The notes under the pieces were generated by a model. The model was not told where the DNA came from and searched no databases. It was given only the letters and a program-made list of their open reading frames with translations. From an uncultured Elusimicrobia bacterium (GTDB lineage: Bacteria > Elusimicrobiota > Elusimicrobia > Elusimicrobiales > Elusimicrobiaceae): DNA of 7,414 nucleotides. Positions 4,870 through 7,414 of this stretch are shown here, in pieces. Where the stretch lies: NCBI GenBank assembly GCA_947164805.1, contig CAMUXX010000038.1, forward strand, positions 1 through 7,414, in the 5' to 3' direction. Position numbers and translations under genes: made by a program. Each line of letters starts with the position of its first letter. Position 1 is the stretch's first letter.

Positions 4870-5728
4870 AAAATTTTTTGTTATTACAGGCCTTTCCGGT
4901 GCAGGTAAAACACAAGCCCTAAAAATTTTGGGTGATTTTGGTTTTTACTGTGTTGATAATTTGCCGTTTGCCCTCTTGAAAGATTTTATTAAATATGTAA
5001 ATTCCAACCCTAATTTAACAAAAATTGCACTTGGCATTGATATCCGGGAAGGCAGCAATTTGCCGGCTTTACCTAATGTCTTGGATAAAATTAAAGCAAG
5101 CGGTTTTGATACAAAATTAATTTTTTTAGAGGCATCAACCTCTGTTTTGCTTAGGCGTTTTTCCGAGACAAAACACCGACATCCGCTTGAAGAAGAACTT
5201 GCAACGGCAATTAAGCAGGAAAGGGTTTTTGTCAAACCCCTAAAGATTGCCGCAGATGAAATTATAAACACTTCATCTACTACTCTTGGCGAATTAAAAG
5301 AAGAAATCGGCAAATTTTTAACAGTTAAGAAAACACGGGAAATGTTAATTTCCGTTATTTCCTTCGGTTACAAACACGGTATTCCTTTAGAATCTGATTT
5401 AGTTATGGACGTCCGTTTTTTAAGAAATCCTTATTATGTACCGGAACTCCGGGATAAAACTGGCCTTGATAAAGAAGTTCAAGATTATATCTTAAAATCG
5501 CCACATACAAAGACTTTTATTAAAAAATTTACTGATATGATTGTTTATCTTTTACCTAAATACATAAAGGAAGGTAAATCTTATTTGACGATTTCAGTCG
5601 GTTGCAGCGGCGGTAAACACAGAAGTGTTTTTATGGCACATCATTTGGCTTTGGCTTTGAAACACCGCGGTTTTGACTGCAGTGAAACACATAGGGATAT
5701 TGATATAGTTAAGAAGGAAGTATGGTAA
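4859..5728 (+). CDS. rapZ: RNase adapter / P-loop regulator RapZ
   Basis: This 289-residue protein is of the RapZ (YvcJ/YhbJ) family. The N-terminal domain has the P-loop GLSGAGKT (11-18), FYCVDNLP (29-36), the ALGIDIR strand (57-63) and RRFSETKHRHPL (99-110). The C-terminal domain has VISFGYKHGIP (166-176), DVRFLRNPYY (184-193) and GCSGGKHRSV (248-257), and ends with THRDI (277-281). In E. coli the C-terminal domain binds the GlmY/GlmZ RNAs and senses glucosamine-6-phosphate, guiding RNase E. Outside enterobacteria that RNA circuit is not known, and the role is usually given as nucleotide-binding or cell-envelope control. AAAGGTG (4846-4852) lies inside the hprK 3' end, and the gene overlaps EIIA by 7 bases. 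Placement between hprK and PTS genes supports a link to PTS or sugar-phosphate status. Identity is firm; the molecular target here is inference. Confidence 0.95.
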   Translation: MESKKFFVITGLSGAGKTQALKILGDFGFYCVDNLPFALLKDFIKYVNSNPNLTKIALGIDIREGSNLPALPNVLDKIKASGFDTKLIFLEASTSVLLRRFSETKHRHPLEEELATAIKQERVFVKPLKIAADEIINTSSTTLGELKEEIGKFLTVKKTREMLISVISFGYKHGIPLESDLVMDVRFLRNPYYVPELRDKTGLDKEVQDYILKSPHTKTFIKKFTDMIVYLLPKYIKEGKSYLTISVGCSGGKHRSVFMAHHLALALKHRGFDCSETHRDIDIVKKEVW

Positions 5729-6114
5729 AACTTATTTTAATTACACATGGTAATTTGGGGGAAGCCTTACTGAACACGGCATCGGCAATTTGTTGTTGCG
5801 TAAAGGGAAATATCATTGCTTTTAGTGTTACGGGTAAAGTAAATTTGGACGACCTTGAAAAGAAAATAAAAAATTCTTTTATAGGGGAAAGTGCCTTAAT
5901 TATGGTTGATAGTTTTGGTGGAACTTCATCAAATATCGCATTAAAATGTTATGCCGAAAATAATAATATTTCTATAGTATGCGGTGTAAATTTGAATATG
6001 GTTTTATCTGCTTTAAATAATCAAAATAAAATGAATTTGACGGAACTTACAGCCAAAGTTATAGCCGATGGTAAAAAAGCGATTTTGGATGCTACGGAGT
6101 TAATAAAAAAATGA
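5722..6114 (+). CDS. PTS mannose/fructose-family EIIA component
   Basis: This 130-residue cytoplasmic protein belongs to the EIIA-man family, which accepts phosphate from HPr on a histidine and passes it to EIIB. The phosphorylated residue is His9 in ILITHGNLGEAL. The central VDSFGGTSSNIAL (62-74) is the usual D.FGG.P.N motif with Ser in place of the more common Pro. A run of three cysteines (24-26) is unusual. The ATG overlaps the rapZ stop by 7 bases and has GAAGGAAG directly upstream. Its stop overlaps the EIIB start in an ATGA. The stand-alone, short format with separate EIIA and EIIB genes is the arrangement seen in deltaproteobacterial man-type systems. The sugar cannot be told from the sequence. 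Confidence 0.9.
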   Translation: MVKLILITHGNLGEALLNTASAICCCVKGNIIAFSVTGKVNLDDLEKKIKNSFIGESALIMVDSFGGTSSNIALKCYAENNNISIVCGVNLNMVLSALNNQNKMNLTELTAKVIADGKKAILDATELIKK

Positions 6115-6563
6115 TAGTTTTAACACGTGTTGATAACCGCCTGATACATGGCCAAATCGTACAAAGTTGGTTGCCAAGTTTGGATGTAAGTGAAGTTTTA
6201 ATAGTTTCCCCTATTGCTCAAAAAAAAGAATTTATAAAAAAGATGCTCCGCCTTGCATTGCCAAGCGGTTATAAATTAACCATACTTGCAGCAAAAGAAG
6301 CAAAGAAATATAGTGATGAAAGCAAAGAAAAATTGTTTATCATTATTGAAGATATAGCAAATTTGTTTGAAATGTTCAAAGAGGGGTTTTGCCCTAAGAT
6401 TGTAATTTTGGGAAATACACAATTTACGGAAGGTAAAAAACAATATTCACAAGGAGTATTTTTAGATGATAATGAAGTTAAAGAACTAAAAAAAATGGAA
6501 ACAGAAAATAATATTTCCATTGAAATACGTTCTTTGCCTTCTTCTATCGTAACTAAATTATAA
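6111..6563 (+). CDS. PTS mannose/sorbose-family EIIB component
   Basis: This 150-residue protein has the N-terminal signature MIVLTRVDNRLIHGQIVQSWLP, with His13 as the phosphorylated residue that takes phosphate from EIIA and gives it to the sugar entering through EIIC/EIID. The LIVSP strand, the K-rich helix with MLRLALPSG, the KIVILGNTQFTEGKK region (95-109) and the C-terminal IEIRSLPSS strand fit the sorbose-type EIIB fold, and the length is close to normal (about 155-165). The ATG overlaps the EIIA stop by 4 bases. EIIC begins 10 bases after its stop. Confidence 0.93.
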   Translation: MIVLTRVDNRLIHGQIVQSWLPSLDVSEVLIVSPIAQKKEFIKKMLRLALPSGYKLTILAAKEAKKYSDESKEKLFIIIEDIANLFEMFKEGFCPKIVILGNTQFTEGKKQYSQGVFLDDNEVKELKKMETENNISIEIRSLPSSIVTKL

Positions 6564-6573
6564 AAGGTATTTT

Positions 6574-7188
6574 ATGTTGCTATCTTTAGTTTGTTTTTGT
6601 GCATTAATTGCTTTACTTGAATTAGATACTACTTATGTAGGCCAATTTTTAATTTCAAGACCGATGTTTATAGGGGCTTTGTTAGGTGCTTTGACAGGTA
6701 ATTTGTTTTTGGGTCTTCAGATTGGTATTTTTACAGAACTTATTTATATAGATTATTTGCCGCTTGGCGGGGCTGTTCCACCCAGCGGGACAATAACGGC
6801 TGCAGTAGCCATATTAATGAATTACTCTTTTAAAATGGATATATACTTTGCCTTTTTTGTAGGCATAGTTTGCGGGCAATTATTTGCCTTTTTAGAGAAA
6901 TTTTTAAGAAATAAACGTGCCGAAAAGTTATCTGATATTGAGAAAAAACTCATTAGGATAAAAATTACACCCGGAGTTATAATATTTAAGAATCTTATTG
7001 TGGAATTTTTGGTAGTTTTTGCTTTCCTAATTTTATCTATGATAATGTTTGGCCCATTGTTTGTTTATCTGCATCAGGATATAAGCGAGAGGGTGCATAT
7101 CGCTTTTAAATTCTCTTATTACATTATACCTTGGATAGGTTTGTGCGGCTTATTTTTATCTTTTAGCACAAAACCTAAGGAGGATTAG
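6574..7188 (+). CDS. PTS mannose-family EIIC permease component
   Basis: This 204-residue membrane protein, with EIID, forms the sugar channel of mannose-family PTS. It opens with a hydrophobic helix (about 1-17), then LDTTYVGQFLISRPMFIGALLGALTG (17-42), and the conserved LGLQIGIFTELIYIDYLPLGGAVPPSGTITAAVAI (46-80) carrying the EL and LPLGGAVPP motifs. Further hydrophobic segments lie near 89-110, 136-165 and 180-196. A charged loop (111-130) separates the halves. At 204 residues it is shorter than E. coli ManY (about 266), a short form also seen in deltaproteobacteria-like clusters. AAAAGG (6562-6567) supports the ATG. The stop codon is immediately followed by the EIID ATG. Confidence 0.9.
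   Translation: MLLSLVCFCALIALLELDTTYVGQFLISRPMFIGALLGALTGNLFLGLQIGIFTELIYIDYLPLGGAVPPSGTITAAVAILMNYSFKMDIYFAFFVGIVCGQLFAFLEKFLRNKRAEKLSDIEKKLIRIKITPGVIIFKNLIVEFLVVFAFLILSMIMFGPLFVYLHQDISERVHIAFKFSYYIIPWIGLCGLFLSFSTKPKED
7177..7183 (+). promoter_or_regulatory. EIID ribosome binding site inside the EIIC 3' end
   Basis: AAGGAGG codes for the last Lys-Glu codons of EIIC and sits five bases before the EIID ATG at 7189. It shows that EIID initiation is coupled to EIIC translation, and it confirms the start of a gene that is cut by the window edge. Confidence 0.85.
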
Positions 7189-7414
7189 ATGAATATAAAC
7201 GGAAACAAGTATATTTTGCGCTCTTTACTTCTGCAGGGGTTTTGGAATTCCAAAAAAATGCAGAATATAGGTATGCTTTTTATTATTTATCCTTTTTTAT
7301 TTGAATTATATTCTTCAACTCCTAAATTCTTAAAAAGGGCTATACAAAGAAACTTGGAAGCTTTTAATACAAATCCGGTCATGATTTCCTTTTGTTTGGG
7401 TGCGGTAATGCATC
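7189..7414 (+). CDS. PTS mannose-family EIID component, N-terminal part (3' end outside window)
   Basis: The frame starts at an ATG directly abutting the EIIC stop and stays open to the end of the window (75 complete codons). The residues match the start of EIID (ManZ family): LRSLLLQGFWNSKKMQNIG (10-28) corresponds to the family's 'RS.LLQ..WN.ermQ..G' motif, FIIYPFLFELY (31-41) is the first helix, and NLEAFNTNPVM (55-65) corresponds to the 'l.fFNThPy' motif, followed by LGAVMH. EIID partners EIIC as the membrane receptor and transporter. Genes for HPr and enzyme I would be natural next neighbours but cannot be seen. Confidence 0.9.
   Translation, partial: MNINGNKYILRSLLLQGFWNSKKMQNIGMLFIIYPFLFELYSSTPKFLKRAIQRNLEAFNTNPVMISFCLGAVMH

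Noticed and set aside
4533..5313. Minus-strand ORFs opposite hprK and rapZ
   Set aside because: Both are antisense to genes with intact family motifs and show no domain of their own.

Overview
The window reads as a low-GC bacterial chromosome. An Elusimicrobium-like (Elusimicrobiota) origin is my best guess. It rests on the tail of a type IV pilin-like protein of the style that is expanded in that group, and on an hpf-hprK-rapZ-mannose-type PTS cluster. That cluster is otherwise familiar from deltaproteobacteria such as Geobacter and Desulfovibrio. The taxonomic call is inference.

Layout. (1) 1-360, plus strand: the C-terminal part of a pilin-like protein, cut by the window edge. It ends at a strong hairpin terminator (377-414) that it probably shares with the convergent genes beyond. 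(2) 413-2199, minus strand: two translationally coupled phage head genes, an HK97-type portal and a prohead protease. No terminase or major capsid gene flanks them, so they look like a prophage or GTA-like remnant, or a domesticated pair. (3) 2200-2597: no gene, but dense in signals. Two divergent sigma70-type promoters appear to share one palindromic -35 hexamer (2311-2316). The minus-strand promoter runs straight into a hairpin with a U-tract ahead of the portal gene. The plus-strand promoter leads into about 225 nt of apparently structured RNA that ends in a terminator hairpin just before the next gene. (4) 2598-3035: a small TPR-repeat protein. (5) 3036-3339: no gene. It holds a long imperfect palindrome, a second perfect inverted repeat and a likely promoter for the next operon. 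(6) 3340-7414, plus strand: a tight operon of hpf (long ribosome hibernation factor), hprK (HPr kinase/phosphorylase), rapZ (P-loop regulator), and mannose-family PTS EIIA, EIIB, EIIC and the start of EIID. From hprK to EIID the genes overlap or nearly touch, so they are probably co-transcribed and translationally coupled.

How the genes fit together. EIIA and EIIB carry the phosphoryl group, presumably from HPr/EI encoded elsewhere or downstream, to the EIIC/EIID membrane permease. HprK phosphorylates the regulatory serine of HPr and so ties carbon uptake to energy state. RapZ is a family linked to cell-envelope amino-sugar control in enterobacteria, and Hpf parks ribosomes when growth stops. 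The set therefore links sugar supply, PTS phosphorylation state and growth arrest.

The most interesting part is the leader at 2346-2570. It contains pairings that exclude one another and could switch a terminator on or off, and I cannot assign it to a known RNA class.
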